Assembly (NCBI RefSeq): GCF_031877795.1
Contig: NC_133933.1
Coordinates: 66,908,484 to 66,972,483, forward strand
DNA: 64,000 nt
Reading direction: 5' to 3'
Origin: Strix aluco
Lineage: Eukaryota > Chordata > Aves > Strigiformes > Strigidae
Shown: piece by piece, positions 35,676 through 49,800 of the stretch
Layout of the letters: each line of letters starts with the position of its first letter
How positions within the stretch are numbered: the stretch's first letter is position 1
Program-made: the position numbers and the translations under genes
Notes under the pieces: model-generated
What the model saw: the letters and a program-made list of their open reading frames with translations, nothing else
Database searches by the model: none
What the model was told of the DNA's origin: nothing

Positions 35676-37465
35676 AGACAGCTTGCAGCTACCAGCATAT
35701 TGCACTAAGGGTGAACTTCAAATTGTATTTCTTTTAATGTAAATATTTTTAAAAATCATGCCTAAAAATGATATACTGCAGTGTTATAGAGCTGGTAAAT
35801 AGCATTTTAAACATTACATTTACATTAATGATAACTGAATTTGTAGGTAGCATAAATGCAGACTACAAGGGAAGATACATAATCTAAGGAAATGGTGGTT
35901 CCCTAAAGTGTACTTTACAAAAAATACTTGAGATTGTCCCTTATTTCCAACCCAAAACAGCAGCTGAGGTGTCTTCATAGTTGGCTTTTGCTTTAAGCAA
36001 CATTCAAATCCAATGGCCAAATCTGTGAAAATGTCTCCTACTCTCGAGGAGACTTGCTGAATGCCCCTGACGGACCTCTCAAACCACAGGGATACTAGGC
36101 CGTGTCCGTACTAGGGGGACCTGCTGGCAGGATGCTTCAGCTAACCAGCATTGTACTGGCTAGGGAATGAGAGGGAAGCAGCCACACCACTGCTAATCTA
36201 CCACCAGGATAATAAGCTATCTTTGATTAGAGATAAGGCACGGTGTCTCATTAACCCATTCAAATTGCTTTCATGACGGAGCTACTACCTCTTCGCAGTG
36301 CTGCAGCTCATTGCTGGGGATGTTTGAGCTTGGGTCTGTGCAAGCTCAAAGCCTCTTCAGGCACTTCCCTGTAAAGCATATCAATTCAACATAAAGTATT
36401 AATCTCTTTTATTTAGGCCATTATTGATTTATTAATATTAATTCAGCAAAACTACGTGGAGTTTGCAGTTCAGTATGGATGTCACATTTTGCCATGAAAG
36501 TTGCAACAGGGTAGGAACTCTCTGTGAGTAAATGAGGTCAGTCCTTGAATGCAGCCCTGACTGACACAATTCACCACGGGAGAAAAGGATACTTTGTATC
36601 CTCTGTCCTTAACCATGTTTCACAGAAAACAGCTTTGATCTGCAAGGGGTGCAGCTGCTTCCAGATGTAAATGCGTCTGGGTCCTACCAAAATACTCAGT
36701 TGTAGCATGTGTTAGTTCAAAGGAAGAGGGCTATGAACATGGCTATATCCCTTCTGAGCTGATAGACAGAAAACTCTGCCCCACGCTGGGTTGGGTGGCC
36801 TCCCGGGACACGGCGAGGTGATGGCTCATCTCTGCACAGCACATTGCAGACAGGCTCTGACAGGCCCCAGGCAGTGCACGTACAGCCAGAGCCACGCGCA
36901 GGGAGTGTTCATAAGGCACAGTCAAATGAAAGCTCAGTTTTTGTTCTCCCACTAAGGCTATATCAAGACCATATTATATTTTTAATGATAAACCTTGTTG
37001 GGTTTTTTTCTCCTGCAGCTATGTCCCAAAAGGGGGAGGGAGGGCAGTCACATGTTCTTTATTGTCTTAGCCTTGTAGCAGCTAGGGGAATTTTTTTTAA
37101 TTGTAAAAAATAAGGTATCATTTTATTTTTAAATGGAGTCCAATAAAGGCAGCTTTCAGCCTCAAGGTGGCAAGTTTCAGAAGTAACCACCCTCTAATGT
37201 GTATAGTTCCTTGGCTTGTCTAGTGTTTTCACCTGCCATAATGCAAATCCCTTAGGAGACAGAAAGTTGTAAACACAGCTGTGAGATGCTCCTGCTGGTA
37301 GGGAGTGGCAGGAAGGAAAGCGTTAAATGCCGGGGGTAAACAGCGCCCGATTTGTTACCTAGTCAGCAGGGCAGAGAGGATCCTACAGATAAACCCAGCT
37401 TCTCCCCAGCTCAACTGGTTATTGCTCAGTGGCAGCTCTTACTCATCTGAATCTAGGTGGAGCTC

Positions 37466-37495
37466 CTTCTCTCCCTCCCTCCCTCCCTGCCTGCC
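37466..37495. repeat. CCCT-type polypyrimidine microsatellite
   Basis: Repeated CTCC/CCTG units immediately upstream of the TATA-like element of copy B; such GA/CT tracts are common in promoters. Confidence 0.75.
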
Positions 37496-37508
37496 GTGTC
37501 TCTCCTGA

Positions 37509-37515
37509 TTAAAAA
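37509..37515 (+). promoter_or_regulatory. TATA-like element of PERP-like copy B
   Basis: TTAAAAA, 134-140 nt upstream of the ATG, is the same heptamer found before copy A. Predicted transcription start is about 37540-37550. The surrounding region has a modest G+C rise but no CpG island, so this is a TATA-type, probably tissue-restricted promoter. A CT-rich tract (CCTCCCTCC repeats) lies just upstream at about 37466-37495. Confidence 0.45.
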
Positions 37516-37648
37516 GCTTTTCTCAAACATCTGCACATGCGCTTGTAGGTACGGGCACTCGCTTTCCAGGAGCTTTGCAGAAGCACCCCTTGCTTCGCGT
37601 GGCAGAGACGGCCACCCTTGTCCCACCGGACTCCCCCTGCCCTAGAAG

Positions 37649-37859
37649 ATGGTGAAGTACGGCCTCGACTACACGCGGTGCAGATGGATCCTACCCCTGC
37701 TCTTGGGCATAGGCGTCATCTTTGGTATCATTGCGCTGGCAGGCAGGGGCTGGCTGGAGTCGCAGACCTTGCCCTACGTGCACCAAGCGTCGTTATGGGA
37801 GAGCTGCAGCAGGCCTGAGCAGGGTGGGGAATGGAACTGCGAGTCCCTCATGGGTTACG
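37649..37859 (+). CDS. PERP-like copy B coding exon 1
   Basis: 211 nt, the same length as in copy A. It encodes residues 1-70 plus one base and ends at donor G|GTAAGC (GT at 37860). It covers the N-terminus, helix 1 and loop 1 with W35, LW49-50, C53 and C64. The frame runs on to 37945 past the donor, but that part is intronic. Confidence 0.92.
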
Positions 37860-40800
37860 GTAAGCACCTGCAAGGATGGTGGGGAGCAGCCTCTGAAGCA
37901 GTGAAGTTTATATATGAAGTTATGGGCAGTAGGGACTGTCACTGAAATACATCAAAGCTTTTGACTAGCAGGATCAAGAAGAAAATGCCCTCACCTCTGT
38001 GCAGAAAGAAACCTGGTTGCTTTAGATGGTGGCTTGCATAGTACAAAAAGCCACATGTGGTAATGTACCAGTGTAGAAAATATTACAGCATTTAAGGTTT
38101 TCCTTCTCTCTTAGAAGAAGCTAGTAGCCTCATCTCACTAATCACTGTTTTTCAAAACTTAACAGCTACTGCTGATCAAATGTCCAAACAGCAAGTTGTG
38201 TGGGTAAGCCTGGCATTAGTATGATAAGCCAGTCCTGAGTGCCAGCAAGAAATGGGGAGGTAAAAATGTAAGGTGGTAGGAAGATATTCCCAGGGAGTGT
38301 CAGGCTGCAGAATCCTGCCCTGAGACTGCTCCGGTAGGTGGGTCGTGTGAAAGCGTCTCCTTGTGATTATGAAAGAAAGCTTTAAAAGATGAAAGGATTT
38401 CTTGTTTGTACTGTGTTTTGGTTAAGTATGCTATTAGACATTTTGACCCAGGTGCAACCTTCATCTTGAAAAGATGGAAGCCACTAAGTCTGGGAGAATA
38501 GGCCAAGAGAAGATTGCTCTATATGTGCCCTGTTTCTTTTTTTTTTCCCTTTCTTTTTCTATATATCTGTTATGGGCCATGGTGTGAAAAAAGCTATTGT
38601 GAGTGATGGGCTGTTAGCCTGAGCCAAGAGGAAAGTTCAAGTGTTTTTACAATTTATGCTAATTCAAATTAAAGGGAAGAACGTTTTCTCTAAGGCTCAG
38701 AATCTCAGCTGCTCTTGTTGAAAATGACTGTAAAAACACAGAAGCAATCATCTCAGGGATCATTTATTACAGCTTTTTGGAATTGTTCCTGAAAGTTTAT
38801 CATATACGGTCAAACTGTACCTTTTATGCACAAAATGCAGCTGTAATGAGTTAATTGTAGCAGGCCTCTGTGAGTGTAGGGCTCCAGGACATGACCAGCT
38901 CCATTAAGCATCACACCCAGCCCTGCTCTCAGAGCTCCTGTGTCAGCTGTGTGGCTGGGCATAGCTCAAGCCAGCAAACCGGTCTCTGGTACATAGCACT
39001 GGAGAACAGGAGAGAGACCATGATGCTTAGCAAACGGCTTCTCAGTCCTGAGTTTCCATGAAAAGTGAGCCCTCCTCCTGATCTCCAGGTTAGGCCCCAT
39101 CTCTATCATGAATGCCAGCTTTAACTGGAGAGAAAATACTAAGAAGTTTCATCTTTCTTCTCTTAATAACACAGGAGAAGTTTCACCTTGCTTCCAGGTT
39201 GCTTGCCATTTCACTTCCTTCCTTATCCTGCCTCACTCTTGCATGCTTAAATTCTGCAGTTGTATGCAGTTTCCCACTGGACAGCATCTACTGACGAAGC
39301 AGGGAGGTCATCCTCTATGTGAACTATCCTGCAGTGTCTGGGGTTACCATGAATCACATCCATGATAAGTCAGCACTGCTAACACAGAAATATTTGACTG
39401 AGTACACACATGCAGAATATTCTCCAGTGTGTACATTGGAGAGTCAGCTGATGCTTCTGAAAGCATTAGAAACGCTGTTCATGTGCTGCATGACTGCATT
39501 ATGCTCTCAATGGGCATGCATCTATCATTTGACCTCTTCAAGCTTAATAAAGACCCAGAAAACCTAAGCAAATCCTCAGAATCCTCCTGGACAAAATTTC
39601 CAGGTGGAAAAGGAAGATATGTCTGGGACAATGAAGTCATTTAGTGAATGGGAGAATATGTAAAGCCTGTATGTAAAAAATGTGTGCATAGGCCAAGTGT
39701 CAGTGGACTATGTTTCCAGGCTTCTGCCTCTGCAAGATTATGCCATTACACTGTAGATCTTGGCCATTGCAGGGGTGGGTTACCCTTGACCCATAAGAGG
39801 GCTGTAGACCTGATGTTAAGGATGCAAACTCATGTCACTGTCCTGATCCTTTCCAGTCCCTTCCTTCAAGACACCTTCTCTCCAGAGGTGGGATGTGTTC
39901 AGATCCAATCCTGTCCTTCATTTTTCCTATCATTCTGTCCTCGCCCTGTTGGTGTGGGGTTGGGATTTTTCTTCTGGGGCTCCTGCCTTTCCTCATGCAG
40001 ATTGCAGGTGCCTGATGCTGATGCTTGCTCCCAAAAGACTAGACCTTGAGACAGCATCTCACTTGTAGCATCCAGGTCTTGTTATGAGCCTGATTCTACC
40101 TACCTTAGTGCTGAAACATAGGGTTTTAATAATTCTGAGATTACATTTATCCATGGTGCTCCAGAAATGCCATCAAAAACAAGCTTTCAGCATCCTGTTC
40201 TGTGGGATGTTTAACTTTGTCTTGTGCCAAGCTAAATGGTGCTGGATAAACAAAGTGTAATCACATGCCTTTCTGAACACAGGGACAAAAGATGTGATGT
40301 AAATTGAAAGGACAGAAGTGTTTTACACCTTTCCTGAGAAAAACTCTCTCTTTCCCCTCCTCTGTTCCACAGTCCCCTTCTTTTTTCCTCTGGGCTTTAC
40401 TCTCAGCTTCCCTTCCTAATCTGCCACAGGCTGGGTAGGTTCTGAAATTCAGTCTTCCTGTAGGGATGATTTCACTGACATACGTGATACGCACGTGTAC
40501 CCCAGCAGCTGCCAGCAAATACTCTCAACATGATTTGGACAGTGTAGCTATCTTAATCCACTACAGATATCTTCATCTTATCATAATTAGATATAATTGT
40601 AACGTTCTTGCAAGTTGTTCAATATAATCTGCAAATTCAAATAAAATTGTCCATGTGCAATGTTTGTAATCCCCTTGAATCTCTGCTGCTTGTCCTAACA
40701 TATGTGTATACACAGACAGAAGACAGAGACCCAACATTGTTGAGGTCAGTCAGAGTGGAAGGGAAGAAGGTTGAATGTTTCTTTGATTGCACCAGTGGAG

Positions 40801-43800
40801 TTTGGAGTCTCTGAATAGTTGCTTTAACTGTCAGAATTAAAACCTCACAGGGAAGACAAGAGGCCTGTACAATTTTTTTAACCTGGAAAGCCAGTAGAGT
40901 AACCCCACTGGTGCAGTTATCTTCTGTGAAAGCATCTGCACGCCCTTGGTGTTTTGCAAAGTATGAACTCTGTGGAAGGTGAGAATATGAAGATTTTATA
41001 TGCTCTGTTATCTTCTCCAAGAGTTCAGATCTTCTACTTTAACCATATGACACTCATCTAGACTTTTATCAGAAGTCTTTTGCTTTTCAAGCATATTTAG
41101 CTCAAAGAAATAGAACTTCCTAGGAAAAAAAGAATCTAGTGCATTCGGACACTTACTAGAAATGCATGGAGTTTAGGATGAGGGGCTGAGAGATGCAAAC
41201 TGTAGCTCTGCAATGTTCTGACACTTGGAACAAATAAGTCAAGCTTATAACATGTTTGAACCTTTACAAAGACAGAGACAAAGACTTTTTGGATAGATAG
41301 TGAGCACAACATGGAATGTATCTGTCTGGGACATGGCTCAGCTTGCAAAGAAAAGGCAGAGGTTAAATCCCTTCATGAAGCTGGCACAGTACTCCTTTGT
41401 TTTTCTTGATTTTTGGCTATATAACCTCTCTTGAACAAGGTGTGTCTCACAGACCTGAGACAATTTTTCAGTGTGTAATTTATTCCACTGAAGGCTTTGA
41501 AGATGTTTAAACGTGTGTGGGTTTGGTTGGGGGAAAATAACTGATTTTATTTTAATAGTCCCAATGTGATGCACAATAGAATGAAAAAGTCATGGCTACA
41601 CTTGTCCCATCTTATGTTCCACTCAGCCCTGCAGCTCTTCCTCGTGCAGATGCTGCCATCAGAATAACTGCAAGCTTAAAGCTCTAAATTTAGGTTGAAG
41701 TGGTCAGATCATTTGCTAGGCACATACAGAGATCTTGGGGGAAAAAAAGCAGGAAAAGGCATTTCCACACAACAAGTGGAATCAAGATCGTCAGTTATTT
41801 TCACATCATAGTATTCAATTACAGCCTTTTCCTAGGATGTGTGGAGGGTTTAGTGGCTGTGGAGATTAGTGGAGGGACGAATGATTTTGCCACCTGGAAA
41901 GGACACCTTCTTGCATCTTGTCTTCCAGGAAAATAATGGGTAACTATGTTCTAGCTCATTCCAGTTTTATTTTGGTCCATGAATATTAATGCAATCCTAC
42001 AAGATAGGATGGCTAATATAGTATGATTATCATGAACAAAAATTACTTTAAATATGGCATTAGACGAGTATGTCTGCAGGATAAGTGAAAGAAGGGAATG
42101 CTGCAAAAGGTAATATCTTGAGGAAAGAAGTATTCTGCTTTAGTCTCATAAGAACCCCACTGATGAGTAGATTTTCTTCCCTGTTTTGCCTATATCAGGC
42201 ACTTGGGTCTGCGGAATCTTTTGCTATGATGAAGCACCATTTATTATTCTGGAGGAATAACAAAATGGAAATCACTTGCTAAAAATCCCCAGCTAATGAT
42301 ACAACAATGAGGCACACAGTGTGGTTGGGATCAGTCTCTAAGCAGCAAAGGACCTCTCTTGGTACTACACCTACCACGGGCCTTGCACTGCTGGCCCCAC
42401 AGCTCTCCCTCTGGAAAACTAACTTCTCCAGCAGACCAGTGACTCATCACACCCGGGGCACAGGACAGACCAGACACCAAGTTTCACCATTGCCACACTG
42501 CCTACATAAAACTGTTTTGCCTTCCCCCAAGTTCCCATCACATCTGACAACCTAATCACAGCCATGGGGAAGCCCTCACTTGCCTCAAGATGAAGCAAGT
42601 GTCCTGAGCAGAGTGACACGGGGATATTTCCAACGGTATGGTCTGGGAGACAGTCCCTCTCAGCTGGGCCTGGGAGGAGAAGCAGGCTGTCCTGGTGACT
42701 CTTTGGCATCTGAGGGTGTCTGCACATAGGAACAGAAATGAAGCAAACAAGTACCTGTGCTTTTGAAACAGGGACCAGCTCAAGTCACGGGCCTTTTATT
42801 GCAGACTTTCCCTGAAGTCAAGGTTCTGTACCTAAAGGCCTTCAGAATTTGGTAAAATTCAAGTAGATTTGGAAAAGTGTCCTTGCAGCTGGGAAACAAA
42901 GGCTGGGAAGGTTTCTGACCAGTCCAAGGAAGCCTGTGGGAGAGCCCAGGATGGAGCCCAGCTCTATGCTCTGTGCATTGCCTGGATTACAAGGCAAACC
43001 TTGACTCCTTTGACACAGGGTGAACTGAAAACAAAAGCTTGTTTCTGTTCCTGCTGCATCATAGCATGAATACAGTTATGAAACAGCATGAAACAGTTAT
43101 ATTTATATATGGTGATTGTTGGTAGTTTTAATGACAGTGTATAGAGAAGCACATAATTTCCTAAGTCATCAGTCTCCTAAAAGTGTAACGTTACCTGGGA
43201 CAAATCAGTGAGAAATGAGATTACAAGATTAGTTACTTAATAATGTAGAATATTCAATCAGTATTCAAAACTTAGAATGCTCAAAAATACAGGCTTAATT
43301 AAATGTAAATAGTAATGAAAGCACCACCACAACAGTATATTTAAGGAACTCTGATGCAAGAAAGAAAGAACAAATTAGATTTTTCCCCAGCTTGTAGGAG
43401 ACACTCTTGTTACTAATGAGGTAAAAGAGAAGGGAATCAAGTCCAGAGCATTTAATTACCATGTCAATTTTCATTCCTCATCTGCAATTGCTAACATACT
43501 TTTCCTTGTAATTTTAGAGTTTGTCTTTTTATATGTTTAGTGGCAGATTCATTTAATCAGACTCTTTTCTAAATAATAGTTATGCTCTTCAGCAATTAAC
43601 TCTACAGATAGCAATTGCAGATGGCATCCCACTGTTTATTACCCAACCTTCCTTTAATAATTACAGTTAAATTGGTTGGAAAAATAGCAATCATGTGGAG
43701 GGTTCTCATCTCCCCATCAGGAGATCTGAACTGCTGGTATTGAGGACTTTGTGAAGATACTCAACACTTTGCGTCATGAGGACCTTAAATCCTTGAGTGG

Positions 43801-46800
43801 ATACCATTCATTCACACACATGCAGGAGACATCTCTGCTGAAAATGTGTGGAAACTTATGGCTAAACTCTCATTTCTCTTCACCTCATCTCTTCCTCTAG
43901 CTTATTGAGGTAATCTGATACAGCAGGGCTATAATAACCTCTCCATAGTATCAGCGGTGATAAGAGCTGCAAGATGGATTTTGAATTCCACTATAGAGTT
44001 AAACAGTCAGGTTACTTAAGCAGGAAAGGAGTTTCACAGGAAAAGAAACAAGACTCTCAAAATGCTGTTTTTTCACATTTCCTTATCACTTCTCACTGAC
44101 AGCTTGTATTGTTCTGAGCAGCCTTGAACACATTGAGTCAGTGAGTATTTTAATGCCATGTTTCTTCTTTGTCAAGTACCATTACAAACCCTCTCATTGG
44201 TCAAAAATTCCTGGGAACTCAAGGTATTTTGCAGAGTAATGATGGTAGCCTATGTCCCAGGGGTTTCTGGCTTCCTTCTACTGGTACTAAATAACACTTC
44301 AGATCACACACAGTCCTGCTGAAGTACTAATCTGCAATTGAGTACATCTAATGTCACCTATTATGTTGAATATGTACACTGTGCCCAAATCAGGCCCCAA
44401 ATGTAGGAAGTCTCTGTGCAGTTCATTAACAACCCCATCAGCCATAAGCAGCAAGTGCTGAAGACTTTCAGGATGCTTTGTAAAAGCTATTTCATTCACA
44501 AGAAGAGTAAATAGAGCTTATGATGTATTTTGTGAGCACAAAGTCCCATTTCGGCTTATAAGTCGGGGTTTTTCTTTTGCAAATGGTAAAATTTTGCTTC
44601 TAACAGAAAATTAAATCCAGATTCACAGCTGCTCTCTATCAAAGAAAAACTCCATAGTGCAAAAGATGACTTTCAGCAAGGTTTCAGAACAAAGTTTGCT
44701 CACAGCATGAAAACTGCCGATCAAGAGTGAGAACAGTACTTGGTGCATATGGAAATGATATGTAAATTCAGTGTTCTTCAGCCTCAAATGCCCCTGGGAA
44801 TATAAAACTTAAAAAGAGCATTTTGGTTCCACTCTACTGTTTCGATTAAAAGTCCTAGTTCATAGCCTGTGTTATCATGGAAATTGATTCTGTTTAATTC
44901 ACGTTAAATATTTTAACCCACCCATGGTTAGTTAGGGAGCAGGTACATCTTACTACTCTGATTAACTAAGGTTATGCATATATACTGATTAATCAATACC
45001 TCACCTGTTTTATTTACCTGACCCTCCCAACCCCCATATACACATCCAAGCATAAGTAATCCTGCTTTAATTTAAAATAAATAGGAAAAAATAGGAGGAA
45101 AAAATGTTATAGCTTTAAAATGTATAAGACTGAGCTTTAATCCTGAGATGTTCTCAATGTATGCAAACTGCTTCTGAAGATAATGTGAGATGGGGGTGCT
45201 CCCTGGCTCTCTCATCAGCAGACCTTTAATTTTGATGCACTGTGTGCACATTATTTTTAATAGCTAACTTACTCCCTTGGTGCTCCCTTTGATGATGGCT
45301 CTACGCCCTCTGCCACTTCTGCCTCCCTAGTGCTAAGTAAGCATCAGGGAGCAGCCCTCATTAATACCAGATTTGCAGAAGCCAGCTTCTAAATCAAGTT
45401 TGTACATGCCTGGGCTTATGATGAGATTAATTTGAACCACTCCCTCAAGATGTAACTGCTCCTCCCCTCAAATTCAAGTCAGAATAACTTATAAATTGAA
45501 TTGCTTACCTCAGGAAGAGGTGAGGTTTGCAGAAGTACATAAAGCCTTGGATGCTGACTTTGCCTGTATATGTTTGTGAATGAAGTCAGTGGTGGTAAAT
45601 TTATATGTTTTTGCTTTAAAGGATTTAAAGTCCACCAAGCCAAACTGAGCTATCACTTTAGCACTAAGCTATGGTCAAGACATTGCTTTCTACTGATAGA
45701 TGGCCTATGCATAAAGGTTATTTTCCTTACTGTTGTAATTTAAAATCATTTTTATGGGGTAATTGTCCTAAATTCCTAATACTTTCTCATTTTTATGGCA
45801 CCTGCTACTAATCACTGAGAAACTTCTGCAATGGCATTATCTTAGTGTGAACCTAAATAGGTCATTCTCTACTTCCATGGTTGTCTCTTAAGTAATGGCA
45901 AGCTAAAACTGGTTCCTGCTCACGTAAAAATGCCTTGCATGTTATGAGATAATACTCTGTTATTAAATGAGAAATCCATATTAACTGCCAATGAATTCTC
46001 AAGAAGTAATGCTAGGGGAGAAAGAACAGAGTTACCAAAAAAGGATGCCAAAGAGAAGGACCAAAAATTTTGTATTCCACTCCAAATGATATAAACTCAC
46101 AAAAAAAATCCAAATAAAAACATCCAGTATTGACTCCCCACAGCAAAGATATTCAGAGAATGCAGTTGTTTTAAGAATGATCCAGGTGCAATAAAGATAG
46201 AAACTCGGAGAATAATACACATCCAATCATGTCTCTGATATTTTTTTCCTCATTTTATTCTGTTCATAAATTATCCGTGACTAACATGTGATTTTCTTCA
46301 TTAGTATAGCCTTTCTTTGAAATGATTTTCAGTCAATAGCTTTCACTCTGCACATACAGTTTATTCATAAGAAGCTGCTTTTAGTAGTTTCTGATTTATC
46401 TTGTCTGTATACAACTACATGCACACTGGTATTTCAATGCCAGCTCATGTCATCAGCAAACACTCGCAGAGATTTCAATGTTCACTTGTTTCCAAAAAGA
46501 GCACAGAAATTTCCCATAGTTGGCATGACACAGAGTCGTGATTTCCAGAAGACAGGATTTTGCACTGTCCAGTGTTGCACAGATAACGTGGTGAATCCAG
46601 AGTCCTGTATGACAGTGGCTTGCATATACACCAACAGCTTGTAACCCTTCAGCTGATAAATTGAGATGTGTGTTAATGAGTTTGATGGGTCATCTTAAGA
46701 TTCAAGCTAAGGAGAACACATGTTCTGCTGCAGAAATGCTCACTTTCACATGGAAACTTTCTGGAGGAGAACAAACCAAAATGAAATGGATAAAACCTGG

Positions 46801-49800
46801 CCAAAGCAGTTCCTTTTCAAAGTGAAGCATGTGATCCACAGAGTTCACCACACCTTAATGAAGAACGTCAGGTTGAGAAACCTAAGTGAGTTCAGCTTTG
46901 TTTCCAAAATAATGCTCTTTCCCTTTAATCAGAGAGATGTAAAACAGGTTGAGCTCTGCAAACTCAGCCTAGAAACATTCTCATTGCCTACAACACAGAG
47001 ATGAATCACCACCACGGCAGATTTTAGTTCTTGTAAGAATTGCTTTGCAAGGCTGGAGCTAGAACTGCAGGGTTTGTGTTTCTTTCCCTTGGTGGTATGA
47101 AGAATAACAGAGCAAAGTATTAGTCTGTTACATTTGCTTCCCCCCTTCCCTGTTTCTTTTGAGTTAAAACTATCCTTCCTGAAATTCTTTCCACAATTCA
47201 CTGCAGTGTCTGATGTGTTAAAACAATCAGTCAGCAAGAACCTGTAGATAATTGTTGGTGTCTGCAAGCTGGCAATAAACATTTGTTTTTCTTTCCAGTG
47301 CTAGTTGTGTATTTAGCTTCAAGCCAGGAGGAAAATTTGAGAAAGTATGTTAGTATTGATTAGATCAATTAGATCAAGAAGTACTTCTGAACTCTCTGGG
47401 GCTGCTTTCAGAAAATGTCACCCAAAGAGAAAGACTCAGTGATCAAGAAAAATGTGAGAACATCATTGTGAATGTTTTCCCGTGTTTTGAACCACATACA
47501 CCAGAAACACAGAATTTGTATTTGTCATGGGGGAAGTAGATTCACATGCTGTTTTCAAGGCATGACAGCTGTTTTCTGAAGGCACCATTTGGAGCACAAA
47601 ACACAGCAGGCTAAGGAATGACTAGATCTGGTGGTTCAAAATTTTGGCTCAATTGGCTGCTGAGCAAGGAAGTTTATTTCCTTATGTGTGAAGCACAGAC
47701 AGTGTTTACACTTTTGCAAACTGGAAAACACGTGAGGGAGTAAAATCAGGAAGGCAGGAAACTGGAGGCATTCTTTGTCCTGGATCTCTAATGAAGTTCA
47801 TCAGCTTTCCTATGGCTGCAGTCAGCAATAGGATATTCAGAACGTGTTTAGATGGTGCAATACAAGAGGTAGTCATGCTACCTCTAAACTGAGTTAGCTT
47901 TAATAGCAGAGTAATAAAGCTACATTATTATTGTACACTGTCTCAGCTCATAAACTGCAGTGAGCTCTGTATTGGCATGGGGGGGCTCTTTCTGGTCTCT
48001 AAATTAGCTCAGGGGTCTTCTCACACAGCAGGGAGTTTTAGAAGGAAGGCACTTATTTTCATTTTCCAGTAGTCACATATTACTGCATTAACTGTGAGTA
48101 GTCCAGACACTCAAATCATTGCTGATTGGTGTACAAACCACTGCAAACAGAAGCACTGTCCTTGCTCTGCTTGAGATGGGTGCGAAAATGTGGGTTCCTT
48201 TTGCCTGTTTGGGGTACCAAGGTCTTACTTTAAGACAAAATTGCTCAGAAAATTGCCAGCTAGATGGAGTTTTCAAGAGCAGACGGTGTGTGGCTTCCTA
48301 CAAACCCTTTCGTAGTGTTCATTGGTGGTGTGTCAGCTGATAGAGGAGCTGAAAAAGGGAGAAATAGGACTGGCACACAAGTGTTACAGGATCCTGCTGG
48401 TATTCAAGGATTTTCTTGCATAAACATACATTTCTTTTCTAATAAGCACATTTTAACTCTTAAGCAGCCAAAACATCACTGCCATTTTGGGGGGCTGAGA
48501 AAACAGATCTCACAAATTGCTAAATGTTTTCACAGACTCCGCTTGATATCCTGTAACCTTCTGCTCCCTGTTTCTATTTTTGATTTGATGACAGGTGGAC
48601 TAGATCCTTTCAGCTTTTAACTGCGCTCTCTCTAGAGTCAAGTGAACTTTGAGTTGGTGTTGTACCTGTGATGATTCTCTAGCCCGGATTTCACATTTTT
48701 AAGAAAAAGCTTTGCAGTTGGAACAATTTATTTATGCTTTTGCTTTATGTTAAAGCAAAAAAAAAAAAACACCCGCAACATTGGAAGATAAGAAAATATT
48801 TGGACCAGATTAGCCATTCGCTTGTCAGTGTTTTCTGACCAGTTTAATTCCTCTAATTCTGACATTTTTAAGGAATTGTAAGTCTTAGTTCTAGTGATAA
48901 AGGCACTAAGCTACTCTAGTGCTGCTGGCTTTCACAAGGAAAAATAAACTTCTCAGATATAGAAATAGTTGCAATTATTCCTACACAAAGCTTTTGCTAC
49001 CTTTTACCCTAGAAAGGTAAGGTGTTTGCACACTGTTGTCTTAGACTACTGAAATTTGCTGCTTTTTGTAAAGGACAGATGAAGTCAGGGTACCGTTCCT
49101 CAAAAAAACCCTGTAGTGACTCTTCCACGCAATCCTATTGCCTTACTTGGAGCTGTGTTTTGGTTTTCTTTCAACGTTGAGTTCATTTTTTTTCTCTTTT
49201 GTAGAAGTAAGAGTCACAAAATTGGCTGTTAGGTGATTAAGAAATGCCTCCTAAAGATGTAAGCACTCTGCAACAAGCGTGTCTCTTCTTGCCATACAGC
49301 CAATGCCCGTCGGGTTGGGCGTGCACCCAATCTGCTTTCATACAGTCACAGCATTTGTAATACTACTTCAGGAAAAACACCTGGGTGAGCCCAGTGGAGG
49401 AGGGAGACAGTGGCATGGGCAAGGTGCCACCGCACACGGCTGCGGCCACCAGGCACCTCTCCCTGAGCCCCCAGCCCAGGTGATGCTCCCATGCCGGGGG
49501 GTGGTGCTCTGCCATCAGCAGCAGTTGGGAAGCAAGGCTGAGCTTTAGCAGACTGTCTGCTGCCCACAGCAGTGGGGGTGGCAGCAGGTCAGATGACACC
49601 CCTGGTGTCATGGTGCCTCAGCACTTCCCAGCTGGGCAGCTGCGCTCTGAGTCTGCTCTGGGAAAGGACACCCCTTTGCCCAGGAGTTTTGCACCCAACC
49701 ACAACCAGCTGTGCACCTAACAAAAAACATCACCTCTAGATGTCCTTGTCATTTCACCCTTCTGTCAGAAGTTATAACTCTTGTATCCAAGAGCAATGAG

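Larger units (their letters stand above)
27066..37465. other. Intergenic between the two PERP copies
   Basis: About 10.4 kb with no exon recognised. Holds a decayed CR1-like end (27880), the poly(C) tract (28061), the presumed LTR (30690-31450) and the p53/p63-like cluster (35642-35675). The stretch 29900-30580, which carries a 132-codon minus-strand frame, is unassigned. No decayed third PERP copy was seen. Confidence 0.7.

Noticed and set aside
37860-37945. Continuation of copy B exon 1 frame past 37859
   Set aside because: A consensus GTAAGC donor at 37860 matches the copy A exon end exactly, and the family continues in the exon at 51604.
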